From: J027 sp034437655
GTDB lineage: Bacteria; Chloroflexota; Anaerolineae; Aggregatilineales; J027
Assembly (NCBI GenBank): GCA_034437655.1
Contig: DAOTTU010000055.1
Location: forward strand, 1 to 64,000
Length of the DNA stretch: 64,000 nucleotides
Direction: 5' to 3'
Part shown: piece by piece, positions 51,245 to 60,485 of the stretch
Layout of the letters: each line of letters opens with the position of its first letter
Position numbering within the stretch: the stretch's first letter is position 1
The notes under the pieces: model-generated
Database searches by the model: none
Seen by the model: the letters and a program-made list of their open reading frames with translations, nothing else
Told to the model about the DNA's origin: nothing
Position numbers and translations under genes: made by a program

Positions 51245-53181
51245 TCGAGTGAAATCGTAAACCACTGCTCGACATAGCGCCCTTGCTCATCAACAAGCGG
51301 AATGTTGCTGAAGGTTGTATCTTGCAGGGTATAGAGTCCGATACGCAATTCTGAAAGTCCACTCTGCGTAAATGGTGCTTTAAAATACACCACATCCCCC
51401 GCTTGCCATGCGCTTTCAGCCAGCAATGGCAGGTCTACCTGTTGAATGCGCTCTCCCGCTGGGCTGATACCGTGTGCAAAGATGATCGGTAGTGTGTCTG
51501 CTTGTCCCGCAGGAACACGCCAGCGTAGTGTCAGCACTTCATCTGCCAGGCTCCAGGCTTCCAGCGCTACGCCGTTTGCGTAAGCTGCTCTGACAGGCTG
51601 CCATGCCACAGACAACTCAACTGCGAATTGTGGCCAAAAGTGATATGCGGATTCATCGGCACGGGCCGGGAATGTAGCTATATCTGGCTGGCTACTGATA
51701 GGCGTGAACCAATCATTTTCCAGCGAGACAGCAGATGTCACCAGCAGTGCTGCCGGCTGAGAAGACTCAAGCCATAGATGTTCAGGTGCAAGAAAATCCA
51801 CTTGCGGCACAGCGTCCAACAACACATCCCAGACCGCCGGCCCTTCGTCAAATTGGGGTGAAGTCCCTTCACTGACGACGATAACACGCGCCGTGTCTGC
51901 ATCAAGCACATGCTGCCGTACGTCAAGCTGATAATGTAGCGGTGTGCCAAACCCACCATCCGTGTAGTTGACATCCAAAAAACCGAGTAAATCGCGAAAG
52001 ACAGCGGTTTGTACCAGCGCAAAGCTCATCACCCCAACCACCAGCACTGCACGCCCAACGATTCGATCACGCGCCACAGCCTCAACCACCGCCACCAACC
52101 CTGCACCAATTACTATATATGCCGCTGGTAACATCGGGATCATGTAATGCGGTTGCGGTTCGGCCCAGGTGTAGACAAAGGTCAGCACAGGCACGACCAC
52201 CCACGCTACCCATACGCCCCACTTTGCGTCATGTCGCCGCCATGCCAGAACACTACCACCCAATAGCGTCACCACCAATATAATCGGCAAAAGTTCGAAC
52301 AGTGGCGTATAGTCCGGCACACTATCAAGATAGGATTGAAACGCATCCGGCCCCGCGAGGGAATGCAGATTTGTGCCTGCCACACTAAACCAGGCATGAT
52401 CCAACGCGGTGCTACTAAGCTCACGGGTACGTTCGGCCTCTTCAGCATTGCCGCTGGCCAAGCTATCGCGCAGTGCTGCAATACTGAGCAGGTCAGCATC
52501 ATAGAGTCCATACAAATACGGCAAACTGACCAGACCTGCCACTACAGTTCCGACCACAAATACCCAACGCACACGCCGCCATGCCAGCACAAGCATCACG
52601 CCGGTAACGGGAATCAATGACACTGCGCCAAAATGTATCTGTACGGTCAGCGCCAAGAGTGGCAAATGTAGCACTTGCGCCCAACGTTTGCCTTCGAGAA
52701 AGCCAAGCAATCCTGTGAACACTGTCAGGATAACGAATGGGGCTAGCATATCCTGTGCCCAGATTTTGCGCGAATAGATCACCGCCCACGGACTTGCTGC
52801 ATAGAGTATCCCGGCAATAAAAGCTGTGCTTGCACCGAAATATCGATATGTCATGCGCCACAGGAGGGCTACTGCGATGATATTTAGAAATGCGATGAAC
52901 AGCGTGGCGATAAGCGGATTGTCGCTAACCGCATAGGGAATTGCCAGCAGATACACATTTATTGGCGCGTTAGGATACCCCACCGAGGAGCCAATCCCTA
53001 ACAAGGGAATCTCACCACTCTGCGCAAAGTCCAGCGCCAGCCGCGAGAGGGTCGCCTCGTCGCGCTTAAACTCAACAATTCCCGTTTGCCCCAAACGCAA
53101 AAACGCCGCCAGCAACAGGATCACCAGCACGGCAACCCAATTGAGGCGACGTTGTTGGGCAGGCTGCATGGTAGGGCCCAC
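51241..53181 (-). CDS. GT39-like membrane glycosyltransferase
   Basis: 646 residues with about 11 transmembrane helices, then an extracytoplasmic domain of about 200 residues. The first external loop carries the acidic pair in EFKRDEATLS, the position of the PMT/GT39 catalytic Asp. It is a paralogue in layout of the protein at 28419. The GTG at 53181 is preferred over the ATG at 53169, because GGAGG in the end of the preceding gene lies 11 bases before the GTG but 23 before the ATG. The gene starts three bases after the stop of the PHP-AlbA_2 gene, so coupled translation is likely. Confidence 0.82.
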   Translation of the reverse strand: MGPTMQPAQQRRLNWVAVLVILLLAAFLRLGQTGIVEFKRDEATLSRLALDFAQSGEIPLLGIGSSVGYPNAPINVYLLAIPYAVSDNPLIATLFIAFLNIIAVALLWRMTYRYFGASTAFIAGILYAASPWAVIYSRKIWAQDMLAPFVILTVFTGLLGFLEGKRWAQVLHLPLLALTVQIHFGAVSLIPVTGVMLVLAWRRVRWVFVVGTVVAGLVSLPYLYGLYDADLLSIAALRDSLASGNAEEAERTRELSSTALDHAWFSVAGTNLHSLAGPDAFQSYLDSVPDYTPLFELLPIILVVTLLGGSVLAWRRHDAKWGVWVAWVVVPVLTFVYTWAEPQPHYMIPMLPAAYIVIGAGLVAVVEAVARDRIVGRAVLVVGVMSFALVQTAVFRDLLGFLDVNYTDGGFGTPLHYQLDVRQHVLDADTARVIVVSEGTSPQFDEGPAVWDVLLDAVPQVDFLAPEHLWLESSQPAALLVTSAVSLENDWFTPISSQPDIATFPARADESAYHFWPQFAVELSVAWQPVRAAYANGVALEAWSLADEVLTLRWRVPAGQADTLPIIFAHGISPAGERIQQVDLPLLAESAWQAGDVVYFKAPFTQSGLSELRIGLYTLQDTTFSNIPLVDEQGRYVEQWFTISLD

Positions 53182-53184
53182 GCC

Positions 53185-54912
53185 CTAGCTATCCTCCTCC
53201 GAACGGACGAAATGCTGCCAGGGGCCGTGCATCCCTTCTTCAGTCACACCGTAATAGACGCGGATGTCATTGTTATCGTATTGTGCCAGATCATAGCGAA
53301 AGTCTTTGCCACGCTGATAGGTCTTCACCAGCCCAATCTCGCCTTTCCATTGCACATCTTTGCGCGTCAGCTTGCGGTTTTCATGCTCTAAAATCGCGTA
53401 ATGCCAGAGCCGACGGGCCGAAGAACGGGTGACATTATGAACCGTGTTGCCGTTACGTAAATCGCGCACCGTATGATAGAGGCGGTTGTTGCGCTCTTCC
53501 GACGCAATAATTTCAACGCCAGTGCGTGGGGGGTCAACGGGTTTGGGTTTTGCCTTGCCGTTCTGTGACTCCGGGATTGCGGTTACATCAACACCTGTTA
53601 GCTGTTGTTCAGCGGCGGCACGGTGTTGCAAGCGTTGCACCATCTGCACAATTTCATCACGCACAGCCAGTCCCGTTTCGGTATCATCGCGCACATAGAT
53701 TTTGTTCTCATCAATAGCATAAGGAACATCCGGGCCACGGGCCACTTGAATACGGACAATGCTTTTGCCCTGGCTTTCCTGCGCGTCAATTTCAATGTCG
53801 AGCTTGGGCGTAACACGACGGTCTACTTCAGTGCGCAATTCGTCAATGGCCTGGCTAACATTGTCGATGCCAACCGGGGCTTTTTGCGGGTTGTCACTGA
53901 TACCGATATAGATCACACCGCCATTGGTGTTAGACATCGCGCACACATCCGAAATGATGCTGTAAAAATGACCGTTGCGGCGCGTCATCTGCTCATGAAA
54001 GGACTGAACGATGCTAGCCCCTTCTTCCCGAGCCGCTTGAATGTAGTCGTATGGATCACGCGAACTGCGATAGGGGCGTGTACGGGCAAAGTCTGTCCCC
54101 TGAAACATCTCAAGCAGCGCGTCAAATGACCGTTCTGGCAACAACACTTCTGTCACCCGGTCACCAATGCCCAGGTGCGACTTTTTTGCAGCATTCAAGC
54201 GATGCGCATTCGAGCCCTGAATACACCGCATTCGGCGCGGGTATTCGGGCTTAGAACCATCAAAAAAGCGGGCTGTTGTACGCCGCGAATTGCTTTCGAG
54301 GTCGGTCACGTCAAGGGCATGCAGGTAAGGGTCTTGTGTGTAGGCGATTTTTGTTTGCCCACCAAAGTCAAAGCCGCGCATGGCCACGCCATGTTCTTCG
54401 TTGGCATGGGCTGCAATGACGATGCCACCGCCTTCGTTGATTTTGCGGTACGACGATAATACGTCAGACGTCGCACCAGCGGAGGGGTTGCCCTGATCCA
54501 TAATGTCTGGTGAAACCCCAAGGCTCAGCAAAATGTGTTCGAGCTGGCGAATTGGGGTTGCGGGGGAGAAAATGCCGAGAATACGAAAGCCAAATGTCGC
54601 CGTGAATTTAAAGCCCGGTAATACAAGGATTTTGTCCAATAGGCGGCGATATTCAGCAAGTCGGCGTTGTTCTTCGGGTTCGGCGCGGTTGAGCTTTTCG
54701 AGAAAGGCGAGCTGTTCAATCTCACGGATCATCGATGCATAGCCGCGCACCGTGTTGTAGTCTGTAAAGGCGATAATATCAAGATGTCGCAGTTCGGCAC
54801 GGCGGAGGATGTCAATGTAATTGACACCGGGTTCCTGGTAATCCTGAGAACCGGGTGTGTGTATATGTAAATCCATCCGGTACCACTGCATCTTCGAACG
54901 CTTGGCAGCCAA
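53185..54912 (-). CDS. PHP domain fused to AlbA_2/Schlafen-type domain
   Basis: 575 residues. The N-terminal PHP phosphoesterase (about 13-270) has DLHIHTPGS, FTDYNT, AAHANEEHG and GSNAH, which are metal-binding motifs. The middle (about 295-430) is an AlbA_2/Schlafen AlbA_2 domain: HFYSIISDVCAMSNTNGGVIYIGI and KIYVRDDTETGLAVRDEI. The C-terminal 110 residues have no known family. The start is TTG at 54912, with GGAG upstream. A plausible role is nucleic-acid-directed phosphoester hydrolysis; the substrate is unknown. It lies between a response regulator and the GT39 gene on one strand. Confidence 0.8.
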   Translation of the reverse strand: MAAKRSKMQWYRMDLHIHTPGSQDYQEPGVNYIDILRRAELRHLDIIAFTDYNTVRGYASMIREIEQLAFLEKLNRAEPEEQRRLAEYRRLLDKILVLPGFKFTATFGFRILGIFSPATPIRQLEHILLSLGVSPDIMDQGNPSAGATSDVLSSYRKINEGGGIVIAAHANEEHGVAMRGFDFGGQTKIAYTQDPYLHALDVTDLESNSRRTTARFFDGSKPEYPRRMRCIQGSNAHRLNAAKKSHLGIGDRVTEVLLPERSFDALLEMFQGTDFARTRPYRSSRDPYDYIQAAREEGASIVQSFHEQMTRRNGHFYSIISDVCAMSNTNGGVIYIGISDNPQKAPVGIDNVSQAIDELRTEVDRRVTPKLDIEIDAQESQGKSIVRIQVARGPDVPYAIDENKIYVRDDTETGLAVRDEIVQMVQRLQHRAAAEQQLTGVDVTAIPESQNGKAKPKPVDPPRTGVEIIASEERNNRLYHTVRDLRNGNTVHNVTRSSARRLWHYAILEHENRKLTRKDVQWKGEIGLVKTYQRGKDFRYDLAQYDNNDIRVYYGVTEEGMHGPWQHFVRSEEDS

Positions 54913-54929
54913 TGGTAAGGCACTCCAGT

Positions 54930-55283
54930 TTAGGTTATCAAGGCGTTTAACTGCTCCGACAATTTACCAGGGTCATAGGGTTTGACCAGAAATAGATTGG
55001 CCCCGGCTTCGCGGGCCTCTTTGCCAACGTCACGCCCAGAGGCCATAATAATCGGGGTATCGGTAAATTGGTCAGACGCACGCAGCGAATGGACAAGATC
55101 AATGCCGGACATATCATTGAGATGGTAGTCAACCAGAAAAATGTCTGGCACAAATTGGTTTGCCGTTGCCATTGCTTTTTCGCCCCGTGCCACAATTTCA
55201 ACTTCAAAGCCATCCATTTCGAGCAACGTTTTGAGGAGTGACGTCGACGTATAATCGTCGTCAACAATCATTACTTTGGACAA
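54930..55283 (-). CDS. Single-domain response regulator (CheY-like)
   Basis: 117-residue receiver domain without output domain. Acidic pair VDDDY, phosphoacceptor Asp in IFLVDYHLND, Ser in place of the switch Thr (IIMASGRD) and Lys in FLVKPYDP. The start is TTG at 55283, supported by AGGAG eight bases upstream; ATG at 55271 is the alternative. The gene lies 24 bases after the lon stop and before the PHP-AlbA_2 gene on the same strand. No kinase is adjacent. Confidence 0.92.
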   Translation of the reverse strand: MSKVMIVDDDYTSTSLLKTLLEMDGFEVEIVARGEKAMATANQFVPDIFLVDYHLNDMSGIDLVHSLRASDQFTDTPIIMASGRDVGKEAREAGANLFLVKPYDPGKLSEQLNALIT

Positions 55284-55307
55284 GGCGCAATCTCCTGTCT
55301 TGGCACA

Positions 55308-57863
55308 CTATAAATCGGCATGTGTAAGATACTGTCGGCGTTTGGTTGCGTCAAAGCGCGTGTCTTCCAGAGCAGCGTCCAACGCTTCATCAATGGTTTG
55401 CACCAGTTGAAACCGCATTTCACCACGCACTTCTTCGGGTACTTTGTCCAGGTCTGGTGCATTACGACGCGGCAAGACCACAATGTCTAGCCCCATGCGG
55501 TGCGCTGCTAACACTTTATCCTTGATTCCGCCAACAGGCAAGACCTGTCCATGCAGCGTGACTTCACCTGTCATGGCGACATTGCGCTTCACCAGGCGGC
55601 CGGTCATCAAAGACGCCAACGCGGTTGCCATCGCAATTCCTGCCGAGGGACCGTCTTTAGGAATTGCCCCGGCCGGGACATGCAGATGCAAATCGTTCTT
55701 TTCAAAGTAGCCATTCGGCAATTCAAAGTCTGCGGCACGTGTACGCAAATAGCTGAGTGCAGCGCGGGCGCTTTCTTGCATCACATCACCCAACTGCCCC
55801 GTAAGCTGTAGATTTCCTTTACCATCCATCTGCGTGGCTTCGATGAACAAAATATCGCCACCAACCGGCGTCCAGGCCAACCCGGTTGCAACCCCGGGGC
55901 GGATCACGCGGTCGGAGATTTCGGTGCGGTAGCCATAGGGCGGATGTTTCAACAATTCGCGGGCTTTCTTCGCCGTGATCTCGATATGTTCACCGCGGCC
56001 TTCGGCAATGCGCGTGGCAATCTTGCGTGCTACTTTACCAATTTGTCGTTCCAGATTACGCACACCGGCCTCGCGGGTGTAGTTCTGGATAATCTCAAGT
56101 AACGCGGCATCGGTAAACGTTACTTCATCTGGAAAAAGTCCATTTTCCTCAATCTGGCGCGGCACAAGATACTGACGGGCAATCTGCACTTTTTCTTGTT
56201 CAGTGTAGCCGCTCAGTTCAATGACTTCCATACGATCAAGCAACGGACGCGGAATGGGGTCAAGTTCATTCGCTGTGGTGATGAAAATGACTTCAGAGAG
56301 ATCGAACGCAACGTCAAGGTAATGGTCACGGAACTCATCGTTTTGTTCTGGGTCCAGCACTTCTAGTAATGCTGATGCCGGGTCACCGCGGAAATCGCGA
56401 CCGAGCTTGTCAATTTCATCAAGCATAATCACGGGGTTACGGCTCCCTGCACGGCGCAACGTCTGAACAATGCGCCCGGGCATGGCCCCGACATATGTGC
56501 GCCGAAAGCCGCGAATTTCTGCTTCATCACGGACACCGCCAAGGCTCATCCGCATGAACTTACGTTCCATCGCCCGCGCAATCGACGCGCCAAGCGACGT
56601 TTTCCCTACACCGGGCGGGCCAACAAACGCTAGAATCGCGCCCTCACGCCGCCGCCGGATAACATCAGCAACTTTATTCTGTTCGAGCCTGGCTTTGCGT
56701 TCCTGGCGCAGTTTACGTACTGACAAATACTCTAGAATGCGATCCTTGATGTCTTCCAGACCGTAGTGGTCCTCGTTCAGCACATCGCGGGCATTGCCAA
56801 TGTCGAGGTTGTCGGTGGTACGTTCATCCCACGGGAGGGTTGTCATCCAGTCAAGATAGGTACGAATGACACCGTATTCAGCCGCTGCCGACGGTAGCTT
56901 CGAAAGACGGTCAAGCTCACGGCGCGCCTCTTTTTCGGCTTCCTCGGGCATATTTGCTTTGGCGATTTTCTCGCGAAATTCTTCAATTTCGACAAATTGC
57001 TCATCGCCTTCGCCCAATTCGCGTTGAATGGCTTTAAGCTGCTCGCGCAAGAAGTAGTCACGCTGCATCTTTTCCATTTCATTCTGGGCTTCGTTCTGGA
57101 TTTTATGCCCGAGTTCAAGCACTTCAAGCTCTTTGTTGAGCTTGTCCATCAGTTCTTTGAGCTTTTCTTCAACCGTGTCCATTTCAAGCAGTTGCTGCTG
57201 CTCGTGCAGTTCAAGACGAACATAGGTTGCAACCGTGTAGACAAGCTGTAGTGGATCATCCAGATTCAGCGCAGACGTTATCAGTTCGGTGGGCAAGTTC
57301 GGCATTAAGTCCGAAAGGCGCGTGAACTGATCCACAATCGTGCGCATCATTGCTTCAATTTCAAGCCCATGGTCAATGCGTTCAGGCGTCGAAAAAACAC
57401 GTGCCTGCAAGTAGGGTTCGGTGGTGGTATATTCTTCAATTTCAATACGCGATAAGCCCTGTACCAACAAACGAATGGTGCCGTCTGGCGCACGAAATAG
57501 CCGATGAATTTGGGCTAAGGTGCCAGTGGTGTAAATTTCGTCAGGTGCAGGTACTTCTAGAGCGGGGTCAACTGCGGCGAATAGCCCAACCAGGCGATTA
57601 CTTGAGGCGACATCATCAACCAGACGAATTGAACGCGGTTGGCCAACCGTTAACGGAATTGCCGTCTGTGGAAAGACCGCTATGCCACGCAATGGCAAAA
57701 CAGGCAATACGTCGGGCAGTTCTGGTTCCTGGTCGTCATCGTCGTCGAACAAATTCGCCCGAATGGGGATTGCGATAGGTGGGCGGTCGCCAGCGTCGTC
57801 GTCATCCTGAAGGCGAATCCAGAATGATTGGGGGTGGTCGGCGTCCGTTGTATGTAGAGTCAT
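55308..57863 (-). CDS. lon: ATP-dependent protease Lon
   Basis: 851 residues from the ATG at 57863; the frame is open to a GTG at 57935, but that extension is not Lon-like. The N-terminal LAN domain begins LPDVLPVLPLRGIAVFP after an acidic head rich in Asp (DDDDDQEPE). The AAA+ module has Walker A GPPGVGKTSLG (about 414) and sensor segments. The proteolytic domain has the catalytic Ser in PKDGPSAGIAM and Lys in GGIKDKVLAAHR. It degrades misfolded and regulatory proteins in the cytosol. No strong ribosome site is seen, so the exact start is less certain. Confidence 0.96.
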   Translation of the reverse strand: MTLHTTDADHPQSFWIRLQDDDDAGDRPPIAIPIRANLFDDDDDQEPELPDVLPVLPLRGIAVFPQTAIPLTVGQPRSIRLVDDVASSNRLVGLFAAVDPALEVPAPDEIYTTGTLAQIHRLFRAPDGTIRLLVQGLSRIEIEEYTTTEPYLQARVFSTPERIDHGLEIEAMMRTIVDQFTRLSDLMPNLPTELITSALNLDDPLQLVYTVATYVRLELHEQQQLLEMDTVEEKLKELMDKLNKELEVLELGHKIQNEAQNEMEKMQRDYFLREQLKAIQRELGEGDEQFVEIEEFREKIAKANMPEEAEKEARRELDRLSKLPSAAAEYGVIRTYLDWMTTLPWDERTTDNLDIGNARDVLNEDHYGLEDIKDRILEYLSVRKLRQERKARLEQNKVADVIRRRREGAILAFVGPPGVGKTSLGASIARAMERKFMRMSLGGVRDEAEIRGFRRTYVGAMPGRIVQTLRRAGSRNPVIMLDEIDKLGRDFRGDPASALLEVLDPEQNDEFRDHYLDVAFDLSEVIFITTANELDPIPRPLLDRMEVIELSGYTEQEKVQIARQYLVPRQIEENGLFPDEVTFTDAALLEIIQNYTREAGVRNLERQIGKVARKIATRIAEGRGEHIEITAKKARELLKHPPYGYRTEISDRVIRPGVATGLAWTPVGGDILFIEATQMDGKGNLQLTGQLGDVMQESARAALSYLRTRAADFELPNGYFEKNDLHLHVPAGAIPKDGPSAGIAMATALASLMTGRLVKRNVAMTGEVTLHGQVLPVGGIKDKVLAAHRMGLDIVVLPRRNAPDLDKVPEEVRGEMRFQLVQTIDEALDAALEDTRFDATKRRQYLTHADL

Positions 57864-58102
57864 AGTCGTTGGGAAGTCGATTATCCTTGGTTGTATGGTG
57901 ATGATGGGTGCTTTGTATGCCTGTCGTGGCCACACAAAGAATCACACGTCACAATGTTGCCATCATACCACAGAGGCATAGTCGTCTCAATTAGAGTTCT
58001 ACAAGAACGAATTTTCAGTCAAGAAAAACTTTGCATTTTGGGGAATGATTGAACTATACTGGACAAAATAAGGCAATACGGGTGGTAAGGAACTTAAGCC
58101 TG

Positions 58103-58624
58103 ATGAAAATTGAAGTCGTAATTGATTGCATCCGCATGAGTCTCATGTCACAGAATCGTGTGGTTATCCTCAAAGAAAAAGATCAGGAACGCTACTTGCC
58201 GATTTGGATCGGTCATTTCGAAGCCGATGCCATTACCTTTGAGCTGCAAGAAATGGCACATAAGCGCCCCCTGACCCACGACCTGCTCAAAGAAGTTATC
58301 AGCAAGATTGGTGGCGAAGTCAAGCACATCATCGTCACAGAACTGCGCGGTGATGATCAAATCTTCATCGCAGAAATTGTTATTGACGTCGATGGCGAAG
58401 AAGTCCCGGTAGATGCACGCCCCAGCGACGCGATTGCACTGGCTGTGCGTGTAGATGTCCCCATTTTTGTGAATGAGGAAGTGCTGGAAATGGCTGGTGT
58501 TATGCCGGAAGAAGACATAGAAGACAGCGAGATTGACACCAAGTCAGAGCCGGACGAAGACCGCCTGCAAATCTTCAAAGACTTTGTGGACACGCTTGAT
58601 CTCGACAACCTCGAAGACGACTAA
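58103..58624 (+). CDS. Bifunctional nuclease family protein (DUF151)
   Basis: 173 residues from the ATG at 58103, with AAGGAA about ten bases upstream; the frame is open from 58049. The DUF151 core has LKEKDQERYLPIWIGHFEADAI, PLTHDLL and DARPSDAIALAVR. Members have reported DNase and RNase activity, but the function here is unproven. The C-terminus is very acidic (EEDIEDSEIDTKSEPDEDR) with a short UVR-like helix. It is divergent from lon. Confidence 0.92.
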   Translation: MKIEVVIDCIRMSLMSQNRVVILKEKDQERYLPIWIGHFEADAITFELQEMAHKRPLTHDLLKEVISKIGGEVKHIIVTELRGDDQIFIAEIVIDVDGEEVPVDARPSDAIALAVRVDVPIFVNEEVLEMAGVMPEEDIEDSEIDTKSEPDEDRLQIFKDFVDTLDLDNLEDD

Positions 58625-58714
58625 GCGCCCTCTTTGCAGGGCAAATACTCCGTCAGGCGCGGCACCGACAATAATCGTTACTGTCGCGCCTGCGGTTACC
58701 TCTACACCATATCC

Positions 58715-59788
58715 CTATTCCACATAGATAGGGTTGCTTAATATCCAGCAACGCTTGAGCCCTTTATAATCACGCCAAACCTCGGCCCGGTATGCACCAC
58801 GTTGCGTGACATTATAGGTCAGGTTTTCGACGTTTTCACCTTCAGCGAGAATCTCTCCATGATGGATCAGGCGAATATGTCCCCGTTGTGGTGCAATGAC
58901 CTGCAACGTCACGCTGTTGCCAAGCGCAATGCATTCGCCCATCCGGGCATGGGCTCCACCGATACCCTGTGCTGAAAATTTAAAGCCGTGCGCATCAGCC
59001 ACAAGATCATAGCTGATAAAAGCGGTACCATTCCGCAAACTACGATAGATCAGCGCAGCGTCCTGTTGCCAATAGCCGCTGAAAGGTTCATCGGTCAGAA
59101 TGTGGGTATTTACACACTGGAAAAGGAAATCGTACGGAAAGATGACCTGCTGAATCGGGCCGAGTTTGTAGCGTTTCCCATGCGCATCAGCATTCCCAAT
59201 GCCGACCACACGCCGCCCTGTTGCAAGCAGTTCGTCCCATTTGGCAAGGGTTTCTGGACGTGGCCCAATCATCGCTTGCTCAGGTTCAAAAATGCGACGA
59301 AATCCAGTCAACGGACTGGTCAATACATCTTTGAACACCGACATGTAGTTCCAGATTTCGAGCCCGTGAAAGCTTTCAATATCCCATGTTACCCAATCAA
59401 TTGCTGAAACATCGTCATACCAGTGAATTTGCCTGTCGAATGGGTGCGCCAGAAACGTCAGCCCACCTGCGTCTTGCACAGCATTAAGCAATTGCTGAGG
59501 GTTATGGGCGTGTTTGCTCATCGACTGCCCAACATTGTAGACCAGACAATGGTTAACCTGTGGCAAGCGGCGGCGGTCGTGGACTTCTTCCCCTGTCAAC
59601 AGTAACACATAGCCCGTTGAATCGTCGCCATAATAGCCCTGCACGCCATCAACATAAATATTGTGGTCGGTCACGATGACGAAATCCAGCTTTGCGCGTT
59701 GTGCTGCCGCTGCAATCTCATCATGATAGGCTTCACCATCTGAAAAAGGCGTATGCATGTGCATATTGCCGACATATTCATAACTCAT
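58715..59788 (-). CDS. PHP domain protein
   Basis: 357 residues. PHP metallophosphoesterase motifs: GNMHMHTPFSDG, VTDHN, LTGEEVH, FLAHPF and IGNADAH. The length and the C-terminal beta domain (about 265-350) are as in CehA/McbA-type phosphoesterases. The substrate is unknown. Followed, on the same strand, by nothing until the DUF151 convergence; the 90-base gap contains only a weak GCCCT/AGGGC hairpin. The secreted-protein gene is upstream, ten bases apart. Confidence 0.85.
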   Translation of the reverse strand: MSYEYVGNMHMHTPFSDGEAYHDEIAAAAQRAKLDFVIVTDHNIYVDGVQGYYGDDSTGYVLLLTGEEVHDRRRLPQVNHCLVYNVGQSMSKHAHNPQQLLNAVQDAGGLTFLAHPFDRQIHWYDDVSAIDWVTWDIESFHGLEIWNYMSVFKDVLTSPLTGFRRIFEPEQAMIGPRPETLAKWDELLATGRRVVGIGNADAHGKRYKLGPIQQVIFPYDFLFQCVNTHILTDEPFSGYWQQDAALIYRSLRNGTAFISYDLVADAHGFKFSAQGIGGAHARMGECIALGNSVTLQVIAPQRGHIRLIHHGEILAEGENVENLTYNVTQRGAYRAEVWRDYKGLKRCWILSNPIYVE

Positions 59789-59798
59789 GGACGTGAAC

Positions 59799-60455
59799 TT
59801 ATGCCCCTTCTATAGGTGAACAACCTGAAACACCGACACGATAACTCAATTCAAGACCGTCGTCTGCGGTGCGGTAGGTAACGTTTTCGCCTGCATTCCA
59901 CCACTCATCAGCATAGAGTGTAATGATATCATCGGTGATGATGCTGTCGTCTGCAAAGCTATCACGCAGCAAGTCTACGCCAGAACGCAGAACGCCACCA
60001 ACAACATTCCCCAACCCGCCGAGGTTCTCAAAAAAGCTGCTGACCCCGACAAACACCATGCCCACATCAACACCGAACACACCTGGTAGCTGGTCGATTT
60101 CTAACGCCAGAATCTCGATGCGGATTTCTTCGCGAGCCGGCACGCTGAAGATGAAATTCTCAAGCTGGCGTGTGTCGCCCCGGCTCATTGATTCGTTGCC
60201 TTCAGCGGGGAAATAGCGGTCAATGATAAATTGATCGTGCCCAACCGAAAGCACAAGCTGTACTTCCATCTGGTTAGAAAATAACCCATCGCCCATGTCT
60301 GCCAGCACAGTAAAGTCGTTAACTTTGACCGTTACTGTGCAATTCGTCTGTTGGGGTGGAGATTGCGCCTCTACTGGATGTGTCGCATACAACAACGGGA
60401 TGGTGAGCGCAGCAAGCACAATGAGGCGGAGCAAATAAGCAGGTTGAAAGCGCAT
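59799..60455 (-). CDS. Secreted protein, unknown function
   Basis: 218 residues with an N-terminal signal peptide (a hydrophobic core LLRLIVLAALTIPLL and a cleavage-like site after VEAQ). The mature part is beta-rich, with a Gly-rich hydrophobic stretch at about 145-170 (GGLGNVVGGVL). Two Cys residues (near the ends of the mature protein) might form a disulfide bond. No known family. It lies between the sugar permease and PHP genes on the same strand and is probably part of the same transcript. Confidence 0.65.
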   Translation of the reverse strand: MRFQPAYLLRLIVLAALTIPLLYATHPVEAQSPPQQTNCTVTVKVNDFTVLADMGDGLFSNQMEVQLVLSVGHDQFIIDRYFPAEGNESMSRGDTRQLENFIFSVPAREEIRIEILALEIDQLPGVFGVDVGMVFVGVSSFFENLGGLGNVVGGVLRSGVDLLRDSFADDSIITDDIITLYADEWWNAGENVTYRTADDGLELSYRVGVSGCSPIEGA

Positions 60456-60485
60456 CGTATGTCTGTCTTTCTCTCTTTGTAGGCT

